Of a stretch of 63,289 bases of DNA, positions 34,947 through 43,645 are shown piece after piece; the first letter of the stretch is position 1, and each line of letters opens with the position of its first letter. The DNA comes from UBA8389 sp964472175. GTDB lineage: Bacteria > Bacteroidota > Bacteroidia > Bacteroidales > UBA1402. Below the pieces are notes generated by a model, which worked only from the letters and a program-made list of their open reading frames with translations, searched no databases and was not told where the DNA came from. The stretch spans positions 1-63,289 of the forward strand of contig CAYYJF010000004.1 of assembly GCA_964472175.1 (NCBI GenBank). Reading direction: 5' to 3'. A program made the translations under genes and the position numbers.

Positions 34947-35978
34947 TTATTGATATTGAATATAAATTGGATGAGGTTTCAAAGTCAATATTTCTTCCGG
35001 AGTCAGCATCCGATTGGGTTTCTTCTTCAAATCATTTTTGTAAAATAATTTGAACCCTGTAAACTGAATCGGTTCTCTGTAAACATAACTTTTATAGGTA
35101 CTGAATTTAAGGATGGGTTCGCCCCAGCCATCCATATTGATCACAATTTGAACCTCAGGGTGCAAACGAATGCGTTTGTATTCTTTCAACATGCCTTGTG
35201 TAAAACGATGCACAATCAGTATTTTTGGAGGCAAATTATTCTCTTTCACCAACTTAGACAAATAATCTGTGCAAAAATTGATATCATCGGCAGTCATATG
35301 TCCAATTTTTCTCCCGGGTAAGCTGCCATCCTTCATCGAAAATTCGGGGTCCACCCCCAAATGCACCTCTTTCATTTTCAAATACGATTCCAACTTAGGC
35401 ACTTCGTTTCTAACATTGCTGTGACCCACCTGAATATCCAAAAACAACAAGGCATCTCCCATGTGCGCAATGGCCAAAGCAGAATCAATCTGCTTGTTTG
35501 GCATCCTTAAAATATAAGATTGGTCTTTTTGAGGAGCCCCCTGAGCGACGGTTGCAATGTAATGAATGGCTGGCTTGACAGGCGTTGTTGAATCGGCTTT
35601 TTCCCATGCTGCAACTTCTTTTTTTAATTTTTGCCACAATTCTTTGGGTGGAACTTCTCCCAAAATACCCATTTTTTTCGAATACAAATTTCCGTAATAC
35701 GCAACAATACGATAGAAAGGTAAGATGGCGCCATCCAAAGGAACGGGCTGAGCCTGCACAGGCCATCTACCTGTGGTGTCACCGTTGGCCAATTCAGTTA
35801 ATTTCTTTTTATAAACCAGAGAGTCCACATGAAAAACGGCCTCCTCAGCAGCCTCAACAGCCTCTTTCTTTTCAGATTTCTCCCCATCTTTTCGTGCTTG
35901 ACACGCAAACATGACTCCGGCTAAACCGAACACCACAATGTACTTGGAAATCCAACTCAACTTAAACGTTTTCAACAT
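34947..35978 (-). CDS. Exported lipoprotein of unknown function, possibly barrel-fold
   Basis: A 343-residue lipoprotein with a lipobox ending MFAC (Cys26), then a charged, Glu/Ala/Lys-rich linker to about residue 47. The conserved-looking segments are ILPFYRIVAYYGNLYSKKMGILGE, LLFLDIQVGHSNVRNEVPKLE, HLGVDPEFSM and ILIVHRFTQGM. I recall similar blocks in lipoproteins of actinobacteria and others, and the alternation of strands ending in acidic residues suggests a TIM-barrel-like fold, but I cannot name a family or reaction. It is third in an operon with a polysaccharide deacetylase and a beta-lactamase-fold hydrolase, which hints at an envelope polysaccharide or peptidoglycan role. Confidence 0.65.
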   Translation of the reverse strand: MLKTFKLSWISKYIVVFGLAGVMFACQARKDGEKSEKKEAVEAAEEAVFHVDSLVYKKKLTELANGDTTGRWPVQAQPVPLDGAILPFYRIVAYYGNLYSKKMGILGEVPPKELWQKLKKEVAAWEKADSTTPVKPAIHYIATVAQGAPQKDQSYILRMPNKQIDSALAIAHMGDALLFLDIQVGHSNVRNEVPKLESYLKMKEVHLGVDPEFSMKDGSLPGRKIGHMTADDINFCTDYLSKLVKENNLPPKILIVHRFTQGMLKEYKRIRLHPEVQIVINMDGWGEPILKFSTYKSYVYREPIQFTGFKLFYKNDLKKKPNRMLTPEEILTLKPHPIYIQYQ

Positions 35979-35990
35979 AAGACAGACTTT

Positions 35991-36833
35991 TTATTTATAA
36001 CTTCTATGGATAGATTTCATCAACTGTGAAGCAGAAATTTCTGTCGCCAACAAGCGCCTCACCGTTTGAAGCGGGCACACAGAATCCCTTTTGGAATACA
36101 AAGAAAAGGATATTTTAAAATGTTTCTTCAATTCGAGGGCAGCAGTCTGATTGAAAACGCCATTCGGATATGCAAAAAATTCGATTTTTTTGCCAACAAT
36201 CGCTTCCAGTTTCTTTTTTGGCTGTTCTATTTGTTTGGCCCAATCCAGGGAGTCCTTGAATTTTGTCACCATGGTGTGATCCCAAGTATGCAATCCGATA
36301 CAGTGACCCGACTCGGACAAATGTTTGATCTGATCGGTGGTCATATAGTTTTTCTTTCCATAAGTGATGGTCATGATAAAGAAAGATCCTTTAAAACCAT
36401 ATTTTTCCATGATTGGGGCTGCCAGGGTTGCATGCTCCACACGGGAATCATCAAAGGTAATCAACACCGATTTTTCCGGGATGGATTTATTGAATACCAA
36501 GTATTGATACAAGGCTTCTGGTAAAATGGTTTGATAACCGCTATCAGATAGTACTTTCATGTGGTTTTCAAAAGTGGTCGGACTTACCGTATAAGCACCG
36601 GTTTTTCCGCTTTCAATACGGTGATAGCACAACACCGGAATTTCTTTTTTTGCCAAAATCTGAGAGGCATGCTGCATGACGGGTTCCTTATCTGATGCAA
36701 CACTTATCGAATCAGAGGAAATCGAATCCTTGGATTTTGATTTTCCCGATTGCATACAGGAAGAAAAAACGACTGAGATAACAAAGCAGATGATCCAAAT
36801 GTCATTTTTCCAAAAACCATTGAATTGTTTCAT
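35991..36833 (-). CDS. Polysaccharide deacetylase (NodB homology) lipoprotein
   Basis: A 280-residue lipoprotein (lipobox FSSC, Cys26) with a Ser-rich linker and a NodB-homology domain. The metal-binding and catalytic motifs are visible: ITFDD (Asp128, Asp129), HTWDH with His182 and His186, and FAYPNG. These enzymes remove N-acetyl groups from chitin-like polymers, peptidoglycan or exopolysaccharide; the substrate here is not known. It begins 3 bases after the upstream hydrolase gene and ends 12 bases before the next lipoprotein gene. Confidence 0.88.
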   Translation of the reverse strand: MKQFNGFWKNDIWIICFVISVVFSSCMQSGKSKSKDSISSDSISVASDKEPVMQHASQILAKKEIPVLCYHRIESGKTGAYTVSPTTFENHMKVLSDSGYQTILPEALYQYLVFNKSIPEKSVLITFDDSRVEHATLAAPIMEKYGFKGSFFIMTITYGKKNYMTTDQIKHLSESGHCIGLHTWDHTMVTKFKDSLDWAKQIEQPKKKLEAIVGKKIEFFAYPNGVFNQTAALELKKHFKISFSLYSKRDSVCPLQTVRRLLATEISASQLMKSIHRSYK

Positions 36834-36836
36834 GTT

Positions 36837-38105
36837 TTATTTCATTGATTGGTAAATTGCGTTTTGAATGTTGGTTCGAATATTCAGTCTTGCCAACAAA
36901 TTCTTTTTGTCAGACGGATAGGTACGATTGCTTAAAAATACATAGACCAATTGGTTGGTCGGATCTATCCAACAACAGGTACCGGTATAACCCGTATGGC
37001 CGTAAACAGAAGCTGGAGCAAGAGCGCCACAAGGATTTTTTGACAGAGGCAAACCAGGTTGTGCCCGGTCGAAGCCCAAACCCCTCCTACCATTTTTTGA
37101 AACAGTGGACGTAAACAAACGAATGGTTTCCTTGCTGATGTATTCGGTGCCCTTCCAGCTGCCTTCATTCAACATCATTTGACACAAAAAAGCCACATCT
37201 TTGGCTGAACCAAACAGACCCGCATTCCCGGAGACACCGCCAAGCAGCGCCGCATCGGGATCCTGCACCCATCCTTGGATGGTTATACCTCTGATATAAT
37301 CCCACTTTAAAGTCGGAGCGATCTGCTCCTTTTTAAAACGTTTTAATGGATTGAATGACAATGTCTTTAACCCCATAGGAACGTAAAAAATGTCATTTAA
37401 ATATACATCGAGCTTCATCGACGTGATGTGTTCAACCACTTCTTTCAGAAGTATAAAATTGACACAACTGTAGACATACTTTGCAGGCCCTTTATTCATA
37501 TGTTTGATCAACATGATGGCCGTATCCCGAACCTCATTTCTCAACCACAGGCTGTCAGAAAGGGGAATATCAAAACCCACCTTGTTTTGAGCAGAGACAA
37601 AGTCTTTTTTATATCGAACAGCGCCTATGGGTAAGGCTTCCTGCTCAAGCTTGGTGGTCAATTTTTGAATCAGATTCAGAGAAGGAGGCAAACCCGATTC
37701 ATGCAGCAACAATTGTCTAATGGTGATGGAATCCTTATCAGAGCCCAAAAAGAAAGGCAAATAATGGGACAGCGATTGATCCAAATCGATTCGATTTTCG
37801 TCATACAATTTCATCACAGCGAGTAAGGTTCCGGCAATTTTGGTCAGAGAAGCCAAATCATATAAAGTTGAATCGTTGACCTTTTCGGGATCATCGTAAG
37901 ACATCACCCCATAACTTTTGTTGAAAATCAAGTGGCCATTTTTCATGACCACAACCTGACATCCCGGAAAAGCCTTTTGACTCAAGCCATTCCTGACAAG
38001 GGCATCTATTTTTTCAAATGATTGATTTTCAGAGCCCATGCACGAAAAACAACCATTTAAAAATAAATACAACATTAAAACCTTATAAAAACACCTCGAT
38101 TTCAC
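36837..38105 (-). CDS. Serine beta-lactamase-fold hydrolase lipoprotein
   Basis: A 422-residue protein of the class C beta-lactamase/esterase superfamily. The nucleophile motif is Ser86-Leu-Thr-Lys89 in DLASLTKI; YSCVN fits the YxN motif and GHTG the third motif. It is a lipoprotein (lipobox CFSC, Cys22). Such proteins are often amidases, esterases or D-Ala peptidases rather than true beta-lactamases. Translation must start at a GTG (38105): the next in-frame ATG would leave the signal peptide without basic residues. It leads a three-gene operon of exported lipoproteins. Confidence 0.85.
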   Translation of the reverse strand: MKSRCFYKVLMLYLFLNGCFSCMGSENQSFEKIDALVRNGLSQKAFPGCQVVVMKNGHLIFNKSYGVMSYDDPEKVNDSTLYDLASLTKIAGTLLAVMKLYDENRIDLDQSLSHYLPFFLGSDKDSITIRQLLLHESGLPPSLNLIQKLTTKLEQEALPIGAVRYKKDFVSAQNKVGFDIPLSDSLWLRNEVRDTAIMLIKHMNKGPAKYVYSCVNFILLKEVVEHITSMKLDVYLNDIFYVPMGLKTLSFNPLKRFKKEQIAPTLKWDYIRGITIQGWVQDPDAALLGGVSGNAGLFGSAKDVAFLCQMMLNEGSWKGTEYISKETIRLFTSTVSKNGRRGLGFDRAQPGLPLSKNPCGALAPASVYGHTGYTGTCCWIDPTNQLVYVFLSNRTYPSDKKNLLARLNIRTNIQNAIYQSMK

Positions 38106-38200
38106 GATATAAAAATACAGAAAAGGAATGATACTTTCTTTATTTTGATTGTACCTTTATTACTGCAGTCAACAAAAAACGCACACAAATACCCTCACTC

Positions 38201-40558
38201 ATGAAAAGAATTGCAGCAATCGTGTTTGTATTCAGTCTTATAGGTGCCAATTGTTTTGCACAATGGACATTGCAAACCAACCCTTATGGTTTTGGCAGCC
38301 AAGCCATGTTGGGAAAAATTCAATTTGTAAGTCAGACTGAAGGCTGGGTTGTTGTGAGCAGCAACAGCAACATGCTTCACACCACCGATGCAGGGAGTTC
38401 CTGGACCATTGTAAGCCCTTTTCCAAACGACACAGCCATCAACATGAGTGACCCGGGCAAAAGCATGAGCTGGATTGACAGCCAACACGGCTGGGTACTC
38501 AAAAGTTTTGGTTCCTTTGAAGACAATGAAGAAAATATTTGGAATACGCTAAATGGTGCCGTCATTTATGCCACCACCGATGGAGGCAACCATTGGAGTC
38601 GCAGCCTGCTTCCCAAGGCATTCAACACCACAACCTATGCCAATTCAGACATGATGGGCGCATGGAAATTGCACGCCATTTGTACAAAGAATCCCAACGA
38701 TGCACAATCCGCAAATTCTTGGATTCATGCAGATGGAACAATCAATGAACAAGGTACAATGTCGCTATCAGGCACACAAAGCGACGGTCAAAGTTTTGTT
38801 CGAAATAAGCAGACTTCTTTGTCAGTCAAAGGAAAAATTAAGATCGACGGGCAAGAGATCGGATTCTTGAACAACCGAAAGAACCTGGCCGTATTTACAG
38901 GTTTGGAAATGGACGACGCACATGCCCTTTACATCGCGCAGAAAATAGATCCTTCTGTCAGCTATGCCATGACAGACCTTCAAGGAACCTGGAATTTGAG
39001 CGGCATTTCTGTAGGAAATAACGCGGAAACACATCCGAGCTCTTTTCATGCCATCGTCACCACCAATAACGAAGGAAATGTGAGTGGAACCCTACTTTTT
39101 TCAAATGATGAGCAAGTATCGATTGCGACATCCTTATCGATAGACACCCAGGGGAACATCACTGGATTGAGTCAAGCTGGCACACAGACAGACGGTTTTA
39201 TGAGTTCGGACAAAAAAACCATCATCCTGACCTTGACAGGCATGGGTGGTGATTATCAAATGATCACCCTTGAAAAAAAATCCACCAGCACTGATTTTAA
39301 CGCCAGACAATTACAAGGCTGTTGGCAAATGCATACCATAACCACCGACGACCCAAACACGCTTAAAAATGAGTCTTCACAATCAAGAAGCAGCTTGTAT
39401 TTCAATGGTTCCGGAGGTCTTAAAATGACAAACCAATTTTACAACGATCAACCCAGCGAGGGTTCCGAAGGACAGCTCACACTTTCATCCGATGGCTATT
39501 TAAGCAACTTCGGACCAGAAAACAATGGTTTTGGATACATTTCGAATGATTTACAAATTGGTTATGTCTTATATTCCGAAGCCGAGAATGGTCTCTCCTT
39601 CGGGGTCATTCAAAAAGATTTGTCCACCAGCGGTGATATGGGATTTCAAATTCAGTTTGTGGATCAAAACCACGGTTGGGTTTCGGTTTTCAACAATATG
39701 ATGGATCGTTTTGTCATTTATAGAACCACCGACGGTGGTCTGAACTGGACACCCATCAATGGTCAGGAAAACCCGGTTGGCGGCATTTATTATTATAAAG
39801 ATGAAAACAACGGTTGGCTCATCGGTTCATCCGGTGAATTTCCAAGCGAAAGAATGGGAAACATTTTCCACACAACAAATGGCGGATTATCATGGACACT
39901 GCAGAAAACCAACATCGGCAAGGGCAATGACGTTTATTTTGCAGATTTAAACAATGGCTGGGTTGTTGGAGACAGTGCCCTGGTTTTAAAAACAGACAAT
40001 GGTGGCAGCACCTGGACCCAACTCACAAATACGGGACAAAATTCCGAAGCCAACCATAAAACAGTGTATTTTTTAAATGCGCAAACCGGTTGGTTTGGTA
40101 GCGAGGCATCAGACAACACGGAAGGGGATGGCACCCGCTATATTGTTCGAACCGATGATGCAGGAGCCCATTGGGATACACAATCAACCCCTGTTTCTAA
40201 CAGCATTTTCAGCATTCATTTTTGGGATGCCAACAACGGCTGGTTCGTCAGCGACTATGGTCAAATTGCGCATTATTCAACCGGACAGGACATACAATCC
40301 ATTCGCGGGTCAAAGGAATGGACCATCTATCCCATTCCTGCAAAAAAACAGTTAAACATCACTTCGGCTGAAGCCAAATCCACTGCGTATCGAATAGAAG
40401 TGACGGATATGAATGGCGTTGTCAGATTGTCCACAGACTTCAAACAAATTCCGGCCCAGGTGGATGTTTCCAAGCTTCATGCCGGAATCTATGTCGTGCG
40501 GTTCACAGAAGAGACAACAGGAAATAGATCCAAAGCTTTTGTATTCACCAAAGAATAA
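38201..40558 (+). CDS. T9SS-sorted beta-propeller protein with an inserted triple repeat domain
   Basis: A 785-residue secreted protein. Signal peptide: MKRIAAIVFVFSLIGANCFAQ. BNR/YCF48-like propeller repeats (HTTDAGSSWT, ATTDGGNHWS, RTTDGGLNWT, HTTNGGLSWT, KTDNGGSTWT, RTDDAGAHWD) occupy about residues 25-140 and 480-700. Between them, residues 150-473 hold three copies of a roughly 108-residue repeat, each starting like MGAWKLHAI, LQGTWNLSGI and LQGCWQMHTI. The last 75 residues, starting IYPIPAKKQLNI, are a type A T9SS C-terminal sorting domain, so the protein is exported through the type IX system and probably attached to the surface. Function unknown. Confidence 0.85.
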   Translation: MKRIAAIVFVFSLIGANCFAQWTLQTNPYGFGSQAMLGKIQFVSQTEGWVVVSSNSNMLHTTDAGSSWTIVSPFPNDTAINMSDPGKSMSWIDSQHGWVLKSFGSFEDNEENIWNTLNGAVIYATTDGGNHWSRSLLPKAFNTTTYANSDMMGAWKLHAICTKNPNDAQSANSWIHADGTINEQGTMSLSGTQSDGQSFVRNKQTSLSVKGKIKIDGQEIGFLNNRKNLAVFTGLEMDDAHALYIAQKIDPSVSYAMTDLQGTWNLSGISVGNNAETHPSSFHAIVTTNNEGNVSGTLLFSNDEQVSIATSLSIDTQGNITGLSQAGTQTDGFMSSDKKTIILTLTGMGGDYQMITLEKKSTSTDFNARQLQGCWQMHTITTDDPNTLKNESSQSRSSLYFNGSGGLKMTNQFYNDQPSEGSEGQLTLSSDGYLSNFGPENNGFGYISNDLQIGYVLYSEAENGLSFGVIQKDLSTSGDMGFQIQFVDQNHGWVSVFNNMMDRFVIYRTTDGGLNWTPINGQENPVGGIYYYKDENNGWLIGSSGEFPSERMGNIFHTTNGGLSWTLQKTNIGKGNDVYFADLNNGWVVGDSALVLKTDNGGSTWTQLTNTGQNSEANHKTVYFLNAQTGWFGSEASDNTEGDGTRYIVRTDDAGAHWDTQSTPVSNSIFSIHFWDANNGWFVSDYGQIAHYSTGQDIQSIRGSKEWTIYPIPAKKQLNITSAEAKSTAYRIEVTDMNGVVRLSTDFKQIPAQVDVSKLHAGIYVVRFTEETTGNRSKAFVFTKE

Positions 40559-40573
40559 TAAATATTTGTGGAT

Positions 40574-42559
40574 TCAAGAAACAGATGCAGCGAATTTCGG
40601 AAGTGTAAACATAAACGTTGATCCCATACCCAAAGTGCTTTCAACAAAAATTTCACCACCATTTCGCTGCACAAAATCTTTACAAAGCGCCAATCCCAAA
40701 CCGGATCCTTTTTCATTGTTGGTTCCTCTGGAGCTGGATACAACGCTTTGTCCAAACAGCTTTTCGCGAATTTCCTCAGACATACCAACCCCGTTGTCAG
40801 AAACCTTAATGGTGATAAATTCCGGTTTTTCGGAAACTGAAACGCGAATCAGGCCGCCATTTTCGGTAAATTTGATGGCATTGTTGATTAAATTCCGCAC
40901 CACCAGATCGACAGAATCCTTTTCAGCATAAGCATACAAAGGTTTTTTTGCCGTAAAATCAATCTGAATATTCTTTTTGGATGAAATCAATCGCATCATT
41001 TCGACATTCTCGGACACAATCGCCGAAACATCAATATTGGTTGGATGCAATTGAATGCCTTCCGATTGACTCTTTGACCAATTCAACAAATTCTCCAACA
41101 ATTCAAAAGTCGATTTGGCTGATATTTTCAATTCAGCAATCAATTGCTCATAGTCTTCTTCACCCATTTCGGATTTCATCGTCAACAAATCCAATATCGG
41201 TAAAAAGTTGCCTATCGGTCCCCTCAAATCGTGCGCAATAATTGAAAACAATTTGTTTTTGGTGGCATTCATATCCAAGAGGCTGGCTTCGTACTCTTTT
41301 TGTTTGGTAATATCCAAAATGATGCCAATAGCCCTTGTTGGTTTTCCTTCAGCATCCCAGGCTACGACCTGACCATTATCCAGGACCCACTTCCAGTTTC
41401 CATCTTTATGCTTTTGCCTGTAAATGGCATTATATCTGGGTGTTTCCCCCATCATATGTGCATTTAAAAGCGCCGTAACACGCGCTATATCATCGGGATG
41501 AACCCTTATTTTCCAGCTTTCGACATTGGGCTCAAAGTCTTCACGCTTGTAACCCAACATTTCACACCACACATCATTGAAGTATAAATCTCCGCTCAAA
41601 ATATCCCAATCCCACAATCCTTCTTCAGCGCTTTGCAAAGCCAAATCCAAACGAACCTGATTGAATCTCAATTCTTCCACATACAATTGACGCTCAATGG
41701 CAGTGGTCAACACATTGGTGACGGTCAACAACAAGTCAACATTCTCATCACTCCACTTCTTTGCATAGGTGCATTCGTCAAAACCGATGAAGCCATGCAG
41801 ACGATTCTTAATAAATATCGGATACACCAAAATAGATACGATACCCTGAGTAATGAGCATCGACACCAAATCCTCTGGCAATTGGGTGATATCATTGGAT
41901 AAAATCCGACCATCTCTTTTCAACAAAAACAACCAGGACGACAACTCCTCCAAATCCACATCCTGTAAGAATTCAATTTGTGAGAGAATACCCTGATTAC
42001 ACCATTCATGTGTGTTTTTGGTCCTTTTCTCATCCATCGTATTTTCAAACAAATACACCCTGCTAACGCCTGTATGGATTCCCAGCATTTTTAAGACCTC
42101 ATTCAGGACTTCGTGCACATTCCAGGTACTGTTTAAAACCCTGGTCACATTGGCCAACAAAGACTGTTGGTTGAATACATGTTTTAATCTAAACTCCGAA
42201 TTGCGTAACTCGGTAATATCAATGGCACATAAAAATAAATAATCATCCGAAGAATCGACCAATGATGACAAAGAAACCAGACATCTATACAGCGCTCCAT
42301 CTTTGTTTCTGATCTCAACTTCATAATTTGAGACCTTTCCATGCTGTTCAAGTTGACGAATGAGTTGAACCCTTTGATCGTAGTTTGCATACATCCGCAA
42401 TTTCTTCGAAGTTAAACCCAATACTTCATCCGGCGCATAGCCCATCGTTTTGAGGAATTTTTCATTCGCATGAATAATTTTTCCCGTAGCCCGTTCAGAG
42501 ATAATCATCATGATGGAGCTTTTCTCAAATGCATTCAAAAACAGGGTCGATGATTTCAT
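40574..42559 (-). CDS. Soluble PAS-GAF-PAS sensor histidine kinase
   Basis: A 661-residue cytoplasmic histidine kinase with no membrane helix or signal peptide. Order of domains: PAS (about 10-120), GAF (about 135-290), PAS/PAC (about 303-422), HisKA with phosphoacceptor His443 in SIIAHDLRGPIGN, and an HATPase_c domain with DNGVGMSEEIREKLF and GSGLGLALCKDF. It senses an intracellular signal through the PAS or GAF domain; the ligand is unknown. No response regulator is adjacent. It follows rsmE by 15 bases, so the two may be cotranscribed, and its end is 15 bases from the convergent propeller gene. Confidence 0.92.
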   Translation of the reverse strand: MKSSTLFLNAFEKSSIMMIISERATGKIIHANEKFLKTMGYAPDEVLGLTSKKLRMYANYDQRVQLIRQLEQHGKVSNYEVEIRNKDGALYRCLVSLSSLVDSSDDYLFLCAIDITELRNSEFRLKHVFNQQSLLANVTRVLNSTWNVHEVLNEVLKMLGIHTGVSRVYLFENTMDEKRTKNTHEWCNQGILSQIEFLQDVDLEELSSWLFLLKRDGRILSNDITQLPEDLVSMLITQGIVSILVYPIFIKNRLHGFIGFDECTYAKKWSDENVDLLLTVTNVLTTAIERQLYVEELRFNQVRLDLALQSAEEGLWDWDILSGDLYFNDVWCEMLGYKREDFEPNVESWKIRVHPDDIARVTALLNAHMMGETPRYNAIYRQKHKDGNWKWVLDNGQVVAWDAEGKPTRAIGIILDITKQKEYEASLLDMNATKNKLFSIIAHDLRGPIGNFLPILDLLTMKSEMGEEDYEQLIAELKISAKSTFELLENLLNWSKSQSEGIQLHPTNIDVSAIVSENVEMMRLISSKKNIQIDFTAKKPLYAYAEKDSVDLVVRNLINNAIKFTENGGLIRVSVSEKPEFITIKVSDNGVGMSEEIREKLFGQSVVSSSRGTNNEKGSGLGLALCKDFVQRNGGEIFVESTLGMGSTFMFTLPKFAASVS

Positions 42560-42574
42560 AAAGGTAGTTTTGAA

Positions 42575-43279
42575 CTATTTCTTAATATGATTGACGAGCT
42601 CAACAATATGAGAGGCAACAAATGCCGCCGTTTCTGTTCTCAATCTGGTTTCACCCAAAGAAACCGGCATAAAACCATTGGCAGCGGCCAATTCGACTTC
42701 ATCCGGCGAAAAATCCCCCTCTGGACCAATCAATATAAGTGTAGGTACTTGTGGTTTACAAACATGCAACAACAATGGTTTTTCACCCGGATTGCAATGA
42801 CAAATAAACTTATCCCCCTCGAACTTTTGCCCGACGAAGGTTTTAAAATCGATCAAAGACTGCAATTTGGGTTTTAAGGCTTTTTGAGATTGCTTCATAG
42901 CAGATACCACAATTTTTTCCAGCCGTTCTTGTTTAAAAACCTTACGTTCTGAATTTTTTGATTGTATAAAAGCAATCCCGGCAATGCCAACCTCGGTTGC
43001 CTTTTCCACAAACCATTCAATCCTATCGGCATTTTTGGTGGGAGCAACCGCAATGTGTGCAAAAAAAGGATTGGTTTCATCCTTCCAGCTTCGTACACAT
43101 TCAATCATACATTTTTTTGGATTTGCCTGTACAATTCGAGCTTCAAAAAAGTTTCCTTTTCCATCGATAAGCTCAATCAAATCTCCTTCTTTTAAACGAA
43201 GGACCCGAACCGCATGCAGCGATTCCTCTTCAGGAAGATTGAAACTATCGGAAATATCGGGAGTATAAAAGATGGCCAT
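42575..43279 (-). CDS. rsmE: 16S rRNA (uracil1498-N3)-methyltransferase
   Basis: A 234-residue SPOUT-class methyltransferase that modifies U1498 of 16S rRNA. An N-terminal PUA-like domain is followed by the knotted SAM-binding domain with LILIGPEGDFSPDE and VSLGETRLRTETAA, both diagnostic for RsmE. Length is normal. It has its own TACCTTTG promoter box 24 bases upstream, with a TTG at -33 spacing. Confidence 0.95.
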   Translation of the reverse strand: MAIFYTPDISDSFNLPEEESLHAVRVLRLKEGDLIELIDGKGNFFEARIVQANPKKCMIECVRSWKDETNPFFAHIAVAPTKNADRIEWFVEKATEVGIAGIAFIQSKNSERKVFKQERLEKIVVSAMKQSQKALKPKLQSLIDFKTFVGQKFEGDKFICHCNPGEKPLLLHVCKPQVPTLILIGPEGDFSPDEVELAAANGFMPVSLGETRLRTETAAFVASHIVELVNHIKK

Positions 43280-43303
43280 TTCAAAAGGTTAACGACTTTA
43301 AAA

Positions 43304-43311
43304 CAAAGGTA
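43304..43311 (-). promoter_or_regulatory. Promoter -7 box for rsmE
   Basis: The minus strand reads TACCTTTG 24 bases upstream of the rsmE ATG, with a TTG about 19 bases further up. Confidence 0.65.
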
Positions 43312-43345
43312 AGCGTAAACCCGAAGAAATCAATCCAAAGTCTAT

Positions 43346-43412
43346 AAAAAAAAGAAGGTTGTCTCACGACAACCAATCTTCCTTAACCTTAAATCTAATA
43401 CCATGAAAAACA
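43346..43412 (-). ncRNA. Candidate small non-coding RNA, about 65 nt, with own promoter and terminator
   Basis: On the minus strand a strong promoter (43418-43449) should start transcription near 43412. About 38 bases downstream lies a perfect 7-bp hairpin (GGTTGTC-GTGA-GACAACC, 43357-43374) that runs into TTC and then eight T residues (43346-43353): a classic intrinsic terminator. The RNA between them encodes no open frame of useful length. Its 5' part contains GTTTTTCATGGTATTAG and a purine-rich stretch AAGGTTAAGGAAG. The first part is complementary to AUGAAAAAC starts of mRNAs. It lies in a 366-base gap between rsmE and the RNase D-like gene. I cannot name a known RNA family for it; expression is not shown. 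Confidence 0.65.
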
Positions 43413-43417
43413 CACTA

Positions 43418-43449
43418 CAAATGTAAAGCATTTTTCGCGCGTATGCAAA
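43418..43449 (-). promoter_or_regulatory. Near-consensus promoter for the candidate small RNA
   Basis: The minus strand has TTTG (43446-43449), 20 bases, then TACATTTG (43418-43425). This is the best match in the window to the Bacteroidota -33/-7 consensus. Confidence 0.72.
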
Positions 43450-43645
43450 TATTCCAATAAAAAAAGTTGTTCTTTAACATGTTTTAACATGAAGTGTCCC
43501 CCATACACTTAATAAAAACCAAAGAAATTTATTATATACTATTGATTTACAACTAATTACATGATATATAGAAGTAGCGCAGCAAATGGGTTCAGAAAAC
43601 AATTAACAGAAAAACATGCTGCAAAACATCATAAAAAGAATCATT
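43450..43645. other. AT-rich intergenic stretch with a boxA-like motif
   Basis: No coding region or RNA gene is recognised here. TGTTCTTTAACA (43468-43479, plus strand) resembles the boxA antitermination motif of rRNA leaders, but no rRNA or tRNA follows. A short direct repeat, TTTAACATG, is present just after it. Otherwise I see nothing. Confidence 0.4.

Noticed and set aside
43403..43426. Eight-codon open frame ATGAAAAACACACTACAAATG + stop on the plus strand
   Set aside because: No plus-strand promoter precedes it and it lies antisense to the start of the small-RNA candidate; I see it as the mirror of that RNA, not as a gene.
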